In this document: positions 53,724 through 64,000 of the stretch, piece after piece
How the letters are laid out: each line of letters opens with the position of its first letter
Numbering within the stretch: the stretch's first letter is position 1
Assembly (NCBI GenBank): GCA_026545765.1
Contig: CM048840.1
Location: 23,750,765-23,814,764 of the forward strand
Length of the DNA stretch: 64,000 nt
Origin: Plantago major
Lineage: Eukaryota; Streptophyta; Magnoliopsida; Lamiales; Plantaginaceae
Reading direction: 5' to 3'
Translations under genes and position numbers: made by a program
The notes under the pieces: model-generated
The model's input: the letters and a program-made list of their open reading frames with translations, nothing else
What the model was told of the DNA's origin: nothing
Databases searched by the model: none

Positions 53724-56676
53724 CTACCTGCACACAAGAGAATGGTTAAACGTGCTGGAATCCTTCAGGATACCACCAAAACATGGCAATGCAAGTCCCG
53801 TGTCCGGGGAAAACAAAGTGCAGACAAGAAGAGATTTCCGCCTCACCGGCATCAAGTCTAGGTCGCGATCGAAGCCACGAACAGGCCCAGGCAGAGTCAG
53901 CCAGTCTCGGTTGTGTTCCAAGTGATCCTCCAAAGGAACGAAAACACTGGACATAAGCACCCGAGGGACGAAGGGTGGGAGATACGGACCACCATGGTTG
54001 TACTTCTTGCCCTCCGACTCGTCGCAGACGAGCTCCACAAATTCACACTTAAGCAGGTCTTCGTCCAAGACACCCTCCGGAGCAAAGTCCGATCCATCTC
54101 CATTCTTAAAGGCGGACACTCCCTCAGCCTCCAAGTCGCAGTCATCCGGTATCCAACCCTTCCTCCGGCACTGGTCCACAGCTGCATCGAACCCATCTTG
54201 ACAGGCCTCGTCATACTTCGACTCGAACAAAAACTTGCAGGAGTCCGAAGCAAGGAAATCTTGGGCAGCCCTAGTCCGGACCACCAGAAGCTCTTTCAGC
54301 ATCATATCCTTGAAAGTCCGAGAGACACCCACGAACTCGTCCAAACTATCTTGGTGCACTTTCAAGTCAGTTTCCAAAGATAGGATGGCACTTTTCATCT
54401 TGGCCGTCTCCGACTCGGCCTCCTGTTTAGCAGCTATGGCCTTCTTTAGGCGCTCCGAAGTGCTGTTCAACCGGGACGTTTCAATCGCCCGGGCAGCCTC
54501 AGCCTTGGCCAAATCCTCTTCTAGGGTAGCCCTCCGAGCAGCTACCAAGGAGCATGCTTCCACAGCGGCAGCAAGCTAAAAATGACAGATATCACAAACA
54601 TTTAGATATCTCCGAATCGCAGGAAGATAACAAAATAACCAAAACACTTACTTACCTTGCGTTGAGCGGCAACCAACTCTGAAATCCGCTCCAACTCCGG
54701 CAACCAGAACCAACAACTTGACATCGAATCCGGCTAGCGCTCGCTCATCTTCCCTTTGCCTTTTTAGCGGGAGGATTCGACCTTGAGGGCGCTTTTTGCA
54801 TTCGGCCTTTCGATCATGGCGGGATCTCGGGACACGGATCTTGGAGGCTTCCTCGAGCCCTTAGATCCGACCACCTTACCCTTGTCCGGAGTAGGGATAG
54901 TTTGGGCCTCTTCACCCGCAGCAGCTCTCCGAGATTCCTCCACTCGGAACACGGCAGCATTTCTTGGCTCTTCCATTGGGAGTACGGTGGAAGTCTTGAT
55001 AATTTGGGTCCGAACCTCGCCATCTCCTTCATTGTATGCGGCATTTTGTTGGCCTTCAACTCCCGCATGGTTGCCATCGTATACTCAAACCAAAAAGCTA
55101 CACATCCGAATGACAGAGAGTTAAACCAAAAAGCTACACATCCGAATGACAGAGAGTTAAAACCAGCTAGCTACACATCCGAATGACAAAAAGCTACACT
55201 TGCAGAATAAATAGACAAGCTACAGACCGAATCGGGCAACCACCCCAGATTAAAGAAAGATCACTTACACAGGTCCTCCATATCGCATAAAAGTGGGCTC
55301 GGACAAACCGCTGGAATGCGGAAGAGGTGACATATCGACTCGGAAGAAGTACTTTTCCGGCTCTTGACTCCGATTGAGCGCTTGCATCCACAAAGGGATG
55401 TTCCGTGCCGGTGGCTTCCAATCTGGCAGCTTGCCTCGGAAGAACTTTTTCTCAAAATGCCACGTGGGCCTCTCCTCTTCGGATCGGCCGGGTTTCAATG
55501 CGGGCCGCATTTAAATATACCTCTTAAACCATTGGATTCCCAACGAGAATTGACAAAAGCGTATGCGCTGGCGACATACGTATAGAACCATGCGTTCCTA
55601 TTACTTACACTTATGTTGAATAATTTACGAAAATTATCGAATGTGACCGGATGCCTTTATATTTACATAAGACCGAAGCACATCAGTTTCCGAGGAGTTG
55701 GGGATGATCAGTGCGGACTCAACCCCATCTGCTCAAAATCTCCGACTTCGGACGATCTGGTAGCCGCCACCCATGATGGAGACTTATCTCATGGACACAC
55801 ATGTATCCGGGCGGATTGTAGAACGCATGAGATTAAATGCAGGATGAGAATCTCCACACACTCGGGATCTCATATCTCCTCCGGAGCTCATCCACTTCCT
55901 CGGATGGTTGAGGCACAAGTAGGCAAAGTACCGTCCTCATTCAACTCGCCCTCCGGATCGGGGTGAGTGACCTCGTCTTTAGACCGAGGGAACTTTACTT
56001 GGAATACGTCCTCACCCTTCCTCAGCCTCTCCGGACGCTCTTCCTCAGCCATCTGCCGACTCGGCCACCTTGCCAGATTCCACACGGAGCATATGGCGGA
56101 TGGCTCTACACTTTCTTCCTCTTGAACCGAGAATCTTGGGCCCGCACACCTTCTTCGCCTCATCTTCCTCGGATGAGGCCTTCTTCTGACGATCTGAAGA
56201 GGCCTGACGACTTGCACGATCCTCCTCACCCTCTTCGAAGATGCCCAAATTGGGAGGTGCTTCCGAGGTATCATGAACTTCCTCGATGTTCGGCTCCTGC
56301 GGATCTGGAACGAACGGGACTCGATTAGGATTACTCCTAAAATTATAACCAAGGTTGCGAATTAAGGATCGGATCTATACCGGAGTTTCGATTCTTGGCC
56401 AACGGCGGCGACGAGTTCCTATAACTTGAACTTGTTTCTTGAGAGCTACAATAATACATGGGACACTCGCGGTAATCCCGACGCCTCGGAGGACCGGGAT
56501 CGGAACAACTAACCAAGTAAGGAACTTACCTCGGGCTCTTCAGCTTCGGATGGGCGCTTGTTCCACCTCCAATACTTCGCGTCATCTCGATCTCAATTTC
56601 CTCGGAGCTATCGGTTAAAGATATCGCCGAGTCATATCCTCACCTCGGATCGATTTTGGCTATCACTCTCGGACAT
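53724..56676 (-). pseudogene. Antisense gene of Gypsy-B type
   Basis: The ATG at 56676 (MSESDSQNRSEV) lies one base after a CTAG acceptor. Exon 1 (about 55269-56677) is badly eroded; pieces at 55888-56352 and 55265-55510 remain. Exon 2 is about 54656-55097. Exon 3 (53724-54575) is open, 280 codons. It begins with a coiled coil (EEDLAKAEAARAIETSRLNS) and then has blocks parallel to the A-type genes (CKFLFESK, CEFVELVCDESEG, NHGGPYLPPFVPRVL). The gene shares exon layout with those at 18378-21222 and 58679-61511 but is only distantly similar in sequence. The 53281-53723 stretch between it and pol has no gene. Confidence 0.65.
55090..55205. repeat. Three-copy 36-base tandem repeat at an intron acceptor
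   Basis: AAAAAGCTACACATCCGAATGACAGAGAGTTAAACC is repeated three times with a fourth partial copy. On the minus strand each unit carries TGTAGCT, the acceptor of the intron before exon 2 of the B-type antisense gene, so the splice acceptor itself has been multiplied. Confidence 0.8.
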
Positions 56677-56677
56677 C

Positions 56678-56940
56678 CTAGGGAAAGGAGAAAGCAATTT
56701 CGTAAGCTTTAAGATGGCGATCCAGAGGTCGTTTATGTATATTAAAGTGGTCGGTTTAGCCAACACTCTTGGCTTTCCCAGCGGTTAGTTGAGTCGATGC
56801 GATCTTGATTCGGCGTTAGTCAACATTGAGAACGTATGGAGTATTAGAACTATAATACACATCATAAGCATGCATCCGAGCCAATGGAAGATGAAAGACA
56901 ACACAGAGAATTTAATCATAAGACAAGACTGTGAACTTAC
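56678..56940 (-). other. 5' UTR intron of the Gypsy-B antisense gene
   Basis: Donor CCAA|GTAAGT at 56940 and acceptor CCCTAG one base before the ATG at 56676, as in the two A-type genes. Confidence 0.6.
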
Positions 56941-57080
56941 TTGGACTCGGATGGTTGGATAGAAATGTCTGGATTTTGTACGAGATTATACGTTTCGAAC
57001 CTCTTGATTGCTCGCTTCGGATATACTTAGAATGCGAAAATTCTCTCTCTAACGGTGAGAAATGAAGACTTCCAACCCCT

Positions 57081-57090
57081 CTATTTATAG
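57081..57090 (-). promoter_or_regulatory. Antisense TATA box, Gypsy-B
   Basis: The minus strand reads CTATAAATAG, upstream of the 5' UTR intron. The 57091-57715 stretch up to the polypurine tract has no gene I can support. Confidence 0.6.
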
Positions 57091-57715
57091 AGGGTCATAT
57101 TTGGAACACCAACCGTCACGATTTTTCGGGATTAAATCTCAATCGAAGATCAAGGTTTATCCAACGGCATACTACAATTATACCAAGTGAAATGACGAAT
57201 TGGTACAACAAATTTACTTCGAGGATAGACGAATACAACAACTATCCCACTCTCGGGCAGCAGACAACACGAGAGCTCCGGATTATCCTCTTCTCGGACG
57301 CCTAGCGGCTTATCAGTCCAACATAATTTGCCCACACAAGGAACCTCGTATACTCGAGCGATTACCCTTCGGACCTTCCCGTGACCACAGAGGTTGGTTC
57401 GGACGGGACACGCACCGACGGTCCGCCACCGTAGCTCATCAAAGGTACACTACCGATGTTCGGAGCCTAAACTTGATCTCGCTTACAAATACCCTTTTTT
57501 CTTTTCTTTTTCACTTCGTTGCCCTTCGGACCCAGCCCCTCGGATGGCGGTGTTTTAGAAAAGAAAAAAGAGGGCAGAGACTAAGTCGATGGCCACACAA
57601 TCTGAACTACACCTTTTTTAACTCATTAGGACGGATTGGACTAAAGGGCAGATACTTCCTCAACAGCTTCCCAAAACTAATAGTTTCACAACTATCTTCT
57701 ACTAAGATACTCGGA

Positions 57716-57730
57716 AACTAGGGGGACATA
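57716..57730 (+). other. Polypurine tract, Gypsy-B
   Basis: AACTAGGGGGACATA before LTR-B. It shows that the sequence to the left is the true 3' end of a B element, not just flanking DNA. Confidence 0.82.
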
Positions 57731-58667
57731 TGTTGATACGAAAATATGTCCAATCCGTCATAAAGGACCTAGGAACGAATCCTAAGGCGTCCTAAGTCAT
57801 CCATGGGATCCGAGTCACTATAGTCCGAGTCGATGGTCCGATCCGGGTCAACCAACCATGGTCCGACCCACCTTAGAAGAAAGGAACAAAGGATCTGGAG
57901 CCTGTGAGGTCCGACTCAGGGATTTAGGTCCGACCCATCAAGGTCCGAACCACCTTGGAACAAGAAGACAAGTACTCAAACAGCACTGTCTCCGACCCAA
58001 GCCCTCCGACCCGGACGATTACTCGGATCCAACATGACAATCTCATAAAGCAACCAAGCAAATAGGCACCAAAGAGTGAGATGTCCGAACCTAGGTACTC
58101 CGAATCGGAAGAGTTAGACAGGCAGGATAACTTCCTCAGCTAAACAGCCAAATATGGTCCGGACCAGGCGTGACCCTCTCTCGAACACAGGATCTCGGCA
58201 GACCTAGTCAAATCCTCTACAACCCTTCCAACAATGACTAATCTACCCCTGAAGCCCAAAATTGGCATGGGCTAAGCTTCATTGTTGGGTCATGGGCCTA
58301 ATACTTGCCTTGGTGGCTCAATCATGGCCGTACACATGGTGCAATCCTAGCAGGCCCTCCATTTTGATGATAGCCTATAAATAGGCACACATCCCCACAA
58401 GATCAAGTAAGTCACATTGCCATCCTATTATCTTATACTACACAGAGTCGATCTTCAGTCACTCTCGAGTAAAGTCTCATCCCGGTTTGACACTTAGCAA
58501 ACCGGGCACTAACCACCCCCCCCCCCCCCAAGTGTGCAGGTCCTTACCGAAGTAGTTGGTCGCTGGTTCTTACGCATTGGTCCTTACCTAGCAAGGAGCT
58601 TCTTACCTTGGCACCCATTAGTGGAGTTGAACAAAATCTAAGTAGTTGGGGAGTTACACCCTCAACA
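57731..58667 (+). repeat. LTR-B, single 3' LTR of Gypsy-B
   Basis: 937 bases, TGTTGATACG...CCCTCAACA. It shares the ends and overall plan of the A LTRs, but most of U3 is unlike them. TATA CCTATAAATAGG at 58374-58385, hairpin CCCGGTTTG-ACACTTAG-CAAACCGGG at 58481-58506, C14 run at 58516-58529. No second copy is in the window. Confidence 0.85.
58481..58506 (+). other. R-U5 hairpin with changed stem, LTR-B
   Basis: A nine-base perfect stem, CCCGGTTTG with CAAACCGGG. In the A LTRs the stem is CCGGATTG with CAATCCGG. The A-to-T change in one arm is matched by T-to-A in the other. Confidence 0.8.
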
Positions 58668-58678
58668 CCCCGGACTTC

Positions 58679-61511
58679 TCACTGAGGCCCAGCTTGGCTC
58701 GGACCAGCTTCACCAGCTTGAGGCGGATCGACAGGGGGCGTGTTGGAGGTGGATTGCGCAACAAGGGATTCAACAATATTGAACAAGTTGAAATCTGCGG
58801 GAATGCCAACGACCCGGCAAGGCAGGGAGAACCACTTCTTCAGGAAAGCCCGGTAATTGTCGAAAGGTACAAAGCATACCTTTCGAAGAGCATCCGGGAC
58901 CCATCTCGGGAGGAAGGGCCCGCCATTTCGGATCTCGATCTCACCTTCCTCAGTGACGAGTTCTGGAAACTCGCATGCGGCCAACTGTTCATCCGAGACA
59001 CTATCTACAGGGACTTCCACACCATTAGCATCCGCAGAAGGGATTAACCCTTCTGCCTTCCAGTTAAAGTCCGGTGGAAGTAGTCCCTTGGACTGCAGTT
59101 GTCCGATAGAGGACACGAACCCATCCAGGCGGGAGGCATCGGATTTGTCCGCCGTCAAGAACTTGAAGGAGTCGGACTCCATGAAGTCACGACCAGCCTG
59201 AAGACGGGCATATTGGAGGCCTTCGAGCAAAAAATCCTTGGAATCCAGAAAAGCCTTCATCGACTTGTCGACAAAGTTCTCCTGCCAGTCGAGGTCCGCC
59301 TTAATCTCTTCCCAGCTAGTCTTCAGCTTATGGAACTTCACTTCGTGCTCTTTCAGCCGCATCTCCAATTGCTTCACCTTCTCCGCCTCATCCATGAGTG
59401 GCCTGACCTTGTGGAGGTCCTCCTCAATGGTAGCGCGTTCATCCGCCTTCCATTGCATGGCCCTGACGAAACAGCCGAGCTACAAGAAGTCCGTAAGAAT
59501 ATAAGTTGCTCTTCTGTCATACTAAGAACAAACCAAGAAGAGCATCAAAAGATTACTTACCCGTTGGTACAGCCCATCCAGCCCTCCGACCCGCTCAACC
59601 TCAGGGAGTCCGCAAGCCAGCTCGTACTCCTTGTCAAGAGCAACTTGGTCAACAGGAAGGACAGCGGACAATTCTTTGTCTCTTTCTTTGCGGAGGAGCC
59701 TCCGAAGTTGCTCCTCTCTTGCGTCCCGAGGTAATGGCATCCTGCATCAACACCTCCCGTTATGGTGCAGCAGCAGCGGAAGCCTGGGACTTCGAAGCGG
59801 TGGTGCTCCGAGTGACGGGGGTTTTGCCCTTGTCGGGCACCGCCAAGGCCTGAGAATCCTCTCCAGCCTTGTTCCGCCTTTCTTCCTCCGCGGCAAAAAC
59901 TGCGGCATTCTTCGGATCTGACATGGGAAGACCCGCGGAAGTGTTGATGATTTTGGTCCTCTGACCAGCGGTGACCTCCAGGGCTTGCTGCTCTCTCTGC
60001 AACTTTTTCTTTTCGCGGAGTGTCGACATGATGTAGTCGAACCAATGAGCTGCACAATAAACCAAAGGCGTTAGATGCAGACGGGTTAAAGAAGAATTAT
60101 CAGAATTGAGGAAATACGTAATCAAAATAGAGTATATCGAAGAAGAAAGAACGCCAAGTTTCAAGTCAAAGAATCCTTACTAAAGTCCGTCTTCCCTCCT
60201 ACATCCACTGCGCCTGTTAGTCCGCACAAGTAGGGAAGTGGCTGACAGATTAATCCGTGAAACGGATAAGTAGGTGGGTCACGCTTTTTGTGGATTGCCG
60301 CCACCCACGGAGCCACGTTCTTCGGAAGGGGACGCCAATCCGGGATACTCTCCCTTAGGAATTTTGTTGGCAGTCCCCCATTCTCGCCTCTCGGACTCCC
60401 CTGGTTTCAGAGCCATCCGCACAAAAATGAACTTATCCCACCACTTCGACCCCAGTGACGAAATGGAGTCACAAATGAAGTTATAAGGTTTCCTATTCAT
60501 AAAAGTATAAAAGAGGGGATTCCCGATGAGCAAGCGTGAAAGAAAGCTGAAGTTCTCAAAATTTACGGGCTGCCCTTTCTTCTTGCAAAAAATGACGAAG
60601 CAAATAAGATTACCCAAGGACTTCGGGATAACCTGACTCGGACCAATCCCAATGTGATTTAGAATGTGCTTCAACTCCGTTGCAATGGGAACCTTCCACC
60701 CACAAGCAAAAGCTGCCTCGTGCACACACATATACCCGGCGGGTGGGTTGTAAAAGGCGTGTCCGGGCTCGGGAACCATGATTTCTACGGAGTCAGGGAT
60801 CTCCCACTTTCGCCTCCACTCGGGGATGTCCTCCGCCCTAGCCCTAGACGGACACGTAGGAAGAAGCCCGTCCGTGTTTAGTTCTCCAAATTCGTCCGCT
60901 ATTGTAACAATGGCGCAGATCGGGAACTTGATTCGGCGACTTCGCACCACGACCTTCAATTAATGGAAGACAGGACTGAACGGGCGCAGCAGGGTGTAGT
61001 GCAATCCACCGACTGGATCGTCTAGGGGGACGAGCGACAGGAGATCCTTCTCCTTCTTCCTCCTCGTCCTCATCTTCCTCTTCCTCACCATCTTCTTCCT
61101 CCTCGATGACACCTTCGGGTCTCCCGGATGTACTTGGGTTGGACGGACACCTTCGCGCTAACACGGTCCTCCACCCACCTCGAACATCTCGACTTCATCG
61201 ACCTCCCGATCATTGCCGCCTTCCGCTCCATACCTTGATTCGCTCGGATCCCCGGATGTCCCAATGCCACCTATAGTCCGAGATTGGACTAACGACCTAG
61301 TCCTAGCAAGGTCACCCCGGTCCACTGAAACGTCGGCCTGCGCTTCTGTCGCACCGCGAACTCCGTGCCCAGCATCAGAATCTCTGGACGACCCAAACTC
61401 CACAACTACAAAATCTCATGAACAAGGTCAGATCCACGGACTCGGCCCTAAATCTCTCTGCGTCATTATAACACAGGGCCTCGTCTTTGGTTCGACTATC
61501 GCTCCGGACAT
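58679..61511 (-). pseudogene. Spliced antisense gene of Gypsy-2 (Transposase_28-like)
   Basis: The ATG at 61511 (MSGAIVEPK) lies one base after a CTAG acceptor. Exon 1 is 60181-61512, exon 2 is 59561-60049 and exon 3 is 58679-59479, with GT-AG borders aligned to the Gypsy-1 gene. Exon 1 holds an acidic run, then AFYNPPAGYMCVHEAAF, HILNHIGIGPSQVIPKSLGN and SKWWDKFIFVRMA. Frameshifts occur near 60370 and 60950, with others in the first 200 codons. Exon 3 is open over 259 codons with a coiled coil and a conserved CEFPELVTEEGEIEIRNGGPF block. It is transcribed against pol; an antisense regulatory role is possible but unproven. Confidence 0.75.
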
Positions 61512-61512
61512 C

Positions 61513-61948
61513 CTAGGCGGAAGGAAACAAGTCGGGAATGATGGTGTTGATTGTCCGAGTTCGTTTAGGTAATTTCTTAAGTCAAAGAAAGCTACAGATT
61601 TCTACTTAACGCAACGGCACTATCATCTACCCGGCCTGTTGGCGAAGGGCAAATTCTGAAGGCTGTGCCAATTGGCACCAACATATTACCAAATAAGCAT
61701 GCATAATCAAATTTTGGTTACAGTCGGCATATACATGAAATGCATCAACAAGATACTGGCAATAAATTGGCATGCAACAGTACAGAGGAGAAATTGTTTC
61801 AACTAGGAACGTTGCTAAAGCCTATCACACGCAACATCGGCAAAAACAGACTCGACAATTTCATATCCGAGCAGGGCAAAAACATATGAGCACGAAGTTA
61901 GCATATCGTGAAAAGAAGACAACTTAGCAAAAGTGAAGATGTACGTAC
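61513..61948 (-). other. 5' UTR intron of the Gypsy-2 antisense gene
   Basis: Donor TCAA|GTACGT at 61948 and acceptor CGCCTAG next to G-ATG. Confidence 0.6.
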
Positions 61949-62140
61949 TTGATAAAGTTGATTTGATAAGTTCGAACGGACGACTAAGCCTTGCTGCTTC
62001 TTCGAGGGTACGGATTCGAAGAAGAAACTTTCAAATTTTGCGACTCTTGCTTGCTCGGATGTGTCTTCAAATGCTCGGATTGCGTTGCGATTGCTCTGAA
62101 TTTCGAGATTGCTAAAGGTGTGAAAATGACCGATGGGCTG

Positions 62141-62152
62141 ACTATTTATAAG
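62141..62152 (-). promoter_or_regulatory. Antisense TATA box, Gypsy-2
   Basis: The minus strand reads CTTATAAATAGT, about 200 bases before the 5' UTR intron donor, in the same place as 21928-21940 of Gypsy-1. Confidence 0.6.
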
Positions 62153-62716
62153 GGTAATTTGGGAAAAGCCAAGAGTCACATCGCTTGGATTTGAATCCCA
62201 GCCGTTGATCCTCTCCAATCCAAGGGTTGTGCCGCTTCGCGAGTGGATGGCTGTCAGTACGTCGCATTTAATGCTTGACAGACGCGTCACATTAATCGGA
62301 CTTGGAACCCCAACCATTGATGTCGTCCTGATCCAACGGTCACGTCCCATTACTCGGGATCTTTCCCCCGTGGGCCGAATGGACAACCTATTGGGCCTCT
62401 TGGGCTTACGGGAGGACCAATTCAATAATCGGTCCAACGGACAGCTTCCAGAGGGCTACGTCAGATCCTAACCGTACTCGGACCCACATATCTCGGATAC
62501 AAATACCTTTTCCCTCTACAGTCCCAGTTATGTGATAACTCGGACTGTAGAGGGAAAAGGGGGGGAAAGAGATATATCGAATCCTTGAGGACACGGACGA
62601 CGGATCCCGACAAAAAGGGTTTTTTCCTTTTTTCTTTTAACTAACGATTCGGACACGCTCCACAGACACGACTGATCCCTCATAGTTACCAACTATCTTC
62701 TACTAAGATACTTGGA

Positions 62717-62731
62717 AAATGGGGGGACATA
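62717..62731 (+). other. Polypurine tract, Gypsy-2
   Basis: AAAATGGGGGGACATA-type tract directly before the 3' LTR. Confidence 0.85.
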
Positions 62732-63589
62732 TGTTGATATGGAAATGTGTCCAATCCGTTAAGGGCGCCATAGAGCGTGTCCTAAAGCGCATCACGGCTT
62801 AACTAGCCAATTCAGTGCTGGTCCGACCTCACATGGTCCGACCAAAGTGAATCGACCAGTACACTGAAGTCACTACATCTCCACAGCTAGTCCGAGCTGG
62901 CTAAGGAAAGGACTTCCAAACCTGACCATGTCAGTACAGAGATGCCTAACGGACCGGACGAGAGAATCTCGAACGCCACCATCGTGACAAGCCCAAACGT
63001 ACATAACAGAACCACTGAGATACTTCTGTGGAACTCTAGGCTCGGACATCCAGAGTTACCCAAGGGCAGATCAACCAGGCAGACAGATCTGTCCGAGGGA
63101 CTTACACGGACCCAACGTGCGGAACAGTACTCTCAGAGGGAAAGGACCAAACTACCCTCCCAGCCCATTTATTAGTATTGATTTACTATTCACTAATGGG
63201 CCATGGGCCAAGGGTAGCATTGGTGTCCAAATCCGAGGCATACACTTTCCATCATCTTATGAGCTACTTCATAAGTATATGATAACTATAAATATAGCGC
63301 AAGGTCCAAGACCTTAAGGTAAGCAACAATCCCTAAGTCTTCTAGGACATAATACCTTTCCCATTACTATTGCATTGAGAGCTATCATCTCTCCTTTGAG
63401 TAAAGCCTCCTTCCGGATTGACTTTGGCAATCCGGGTAACCCGTTCTAACCCCCCCCCCCCCCCCCCACTTAGTCCTTTCAGGTACTCTTGCTCGGACAA
63501 GCCTTCTCTCGGACTTCAAGTTGGAGGTGGGTCTTAGATAAGGTTACTTGCAGTAGTAGTGTTGGTGTTTGAGGTTTTATCCCTCAACA
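62732..63589 (+). repeat. Gypsy-2 3' LTR
   Basis: The second copy of 46297-47140. TATA at 63286-63297, hairpin at 63413-63435, C18 run at 63450-63467. It ends CCCTCAACA, followed by the CTTTT duplication at 63590-63594. Confidence 0.93.
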
Positions 63590-63594
63590 CTTTT

Positions 63595-63714
63595 GTCCTC
63601 TTGTTTGCTTCGTTATGTTATAGTTTTGGGCCTGGACGGTACTAGTCGGCCCCTAAATGTACGTACACTGTTTTTTGGTATCAATAAGACATGTTCTTTC
63701 GTTCCAAAAAAAAA
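63595..63714 (+). other. LINE 3' UTR end and poly-A tail
   Basis: Continues the LINE after Gypsy-2: GTCCTCTTGTTTGCTTCG...ATCAATAAGAC...GTTCC followed by A9 at 63706-63714. The first 30 bases of this UTR are at 46267-46296. Confidence 0.75.
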
Positions 63715-64000
63715 TTATGTAATTTGAATGTATGTCTTTTGTGTGTGTGGCTCCCTTAAAGTTTTGGAATTAAAACTAGTGTTATTTTATATTCATATAT
63801 TTTAAAATAGAAGAGTTTGGAAACTTGAGGCTTCTTTAATGAATAAAATATTTTTATTTATTTTCATGTTACGATACGAAAGGTAGCTTGTAATGTCGAA
63901 TGTCACGTGCTATGTTTCAGCTATGTTTCAATCAACGTTCTGATTTTCTTTTCTTTTCTCTTTTATGTTAATTATGCATGTCTAATTGTAAGTTAAATAT
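63715..64000 (+). repeat. Probable right part of the outer host 3' LTR
   Basis: AT-rich sequence with AATAAAATATTTTTATT...CGAAAGGTAGC, resembling 8650-8740 in the host 5' LTR. No gene. It runs off the window. Confidence 0.45.

Larger units (their letters stand above)
46297..63589 (+). mobile_element. Gypsy-2: Tat-type element containing part of a related Gypsy-B
   Basis: 17.3 kb bounded by LTRs of 844 and 858 bases that differ at about a dozen positions by eye (about 1.5%). In order: primer site, gag-pol (47196-53280), an antisense gene of B type (53724-56676), the B polypurine tract and one B LTR (57731-58667), then the A-type antisense gene (58679-61511), polypurine tract and LTR. The B LTR sits where Gypsy-1 has continuous sequence (ATACCCCGGACTTCT at about 18367), so B entered A here and the rest of B was lost. 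Which pol halves are A or B is not settled. Confidence 0.85.
24631..63714 (+). mobile_element. L1-type LINE split by three later insertions
   Basis: Pieces 24631-26512, 42955-46296 and 63595-63714 join into one LINE: ORF1 and ORF2 with endonuclease, reverse transcriptase and C-terminal zinc finger, a 3' UTR and an A9 tail at 63706-63714. The pieces are separated by Copia-3 and Gypsy-2, and the middle piece holds a Stowaway MITE. The 5' end is approximate; I could not find a convincing target-site duplication. Confidence 0.85.

Noticed and set aside
57200..57721. Plus-strand frame of 173 codons before LTR-B
   Set aside because: It has no counterpart before the other two polypurine tracts, no domain, and runs into the polypurine tract itself.
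57731..58667. Solo LTR explanation for LTR-B
   Set aside because: A solo LTR would have host sequence on both sides. Here the left side is a polypurine tract and a B-type antisense gene, so internal element sequence is still attached.

Overview
This window is plant nuclear DNA, most likely from a eudicot (inferred from element types only), and consists almost entirely of nested transposable elements. No ordinary host gene, rRNA, tRNA or CRISPR array was found. The diagnostic signs are LTR ends (TG...CA), tRNA-Met-type and GGCGCC-type primer sites, polypurine tracts, target-site duplications (TSDs), an L1-type LINE with DUF4283-like ORF1, a CACTACAA-ended DNA transposon and a Stowaway MITE.

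Layout. An old chromovirus-like LTR element (right part of its 5' LTR 7858-8799, 3' LTR from 24074) appears to be the outermost host. Copia pieces fill 1-7857: Copia-M on the minus strand, interrupted by an internally deleted Copia-P on the plus strand. Gypsy-1, a Tat-type Ty3 element (8989-23390, TSD GATGT), lies in the host interior. A LINE (about 24631-63714, plus strand) lies in the host 3' LTR and is itself split three ways. Copia-3 (26513-42949, minus strand, TSD GAATT) sits in its endonuclease domain. A Stowaway MITE (44434-44690) sits in its reverse transcriptase. Gypsy-2 (46297-63589, TSD CTTTT) sits in its 3' UTR. Copia-3 carries a CACTA element (35970-37053, TSD TTA) inside pol. Gypsy-2 contains the 3' half and one LTR of a related third element, Gypsy-B.

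Genes. Gypsy-1 and Gypsy-2 have one long sense gag-PR-RT-RNase H-archaeal-type RNase H-integrase frame, now broken by stops and shifts. Only the Gypsy-2 integrase stretch (395 codons) is open. Downstream of pol they carry antisense genes with their own TATA box, a 5' UTR intron ending one base before the ATG, and three coding exons. The first coding exon resembles the putative gypsy-type transposon domain (Transposase_28). Copia-3 has gag, protease-integrase and RT-RNase H, followed by two extra sense-strand ORFs. The first has at least five short introns and a run of short acidic exons.

Most unusual signal. Each retroelement family is peppered with its own short motif, in either orientation and in different reading frames: CAACATTG in Copia-P, TCAGAAAG in Copia-3, GATATC/TATCTGA in the Copia-M LTR, and TCCGA/TCGGA in the Gypsy elements. 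Each family also has a hairpin in the downstream part of its LTR, and stem sequences change in a compensatory way between families. I propose a family-specific self-recognition system, acting on RNA or through an element-encoded DNA-binding factor. That function is inference; the motif counts and stems can be read directly.
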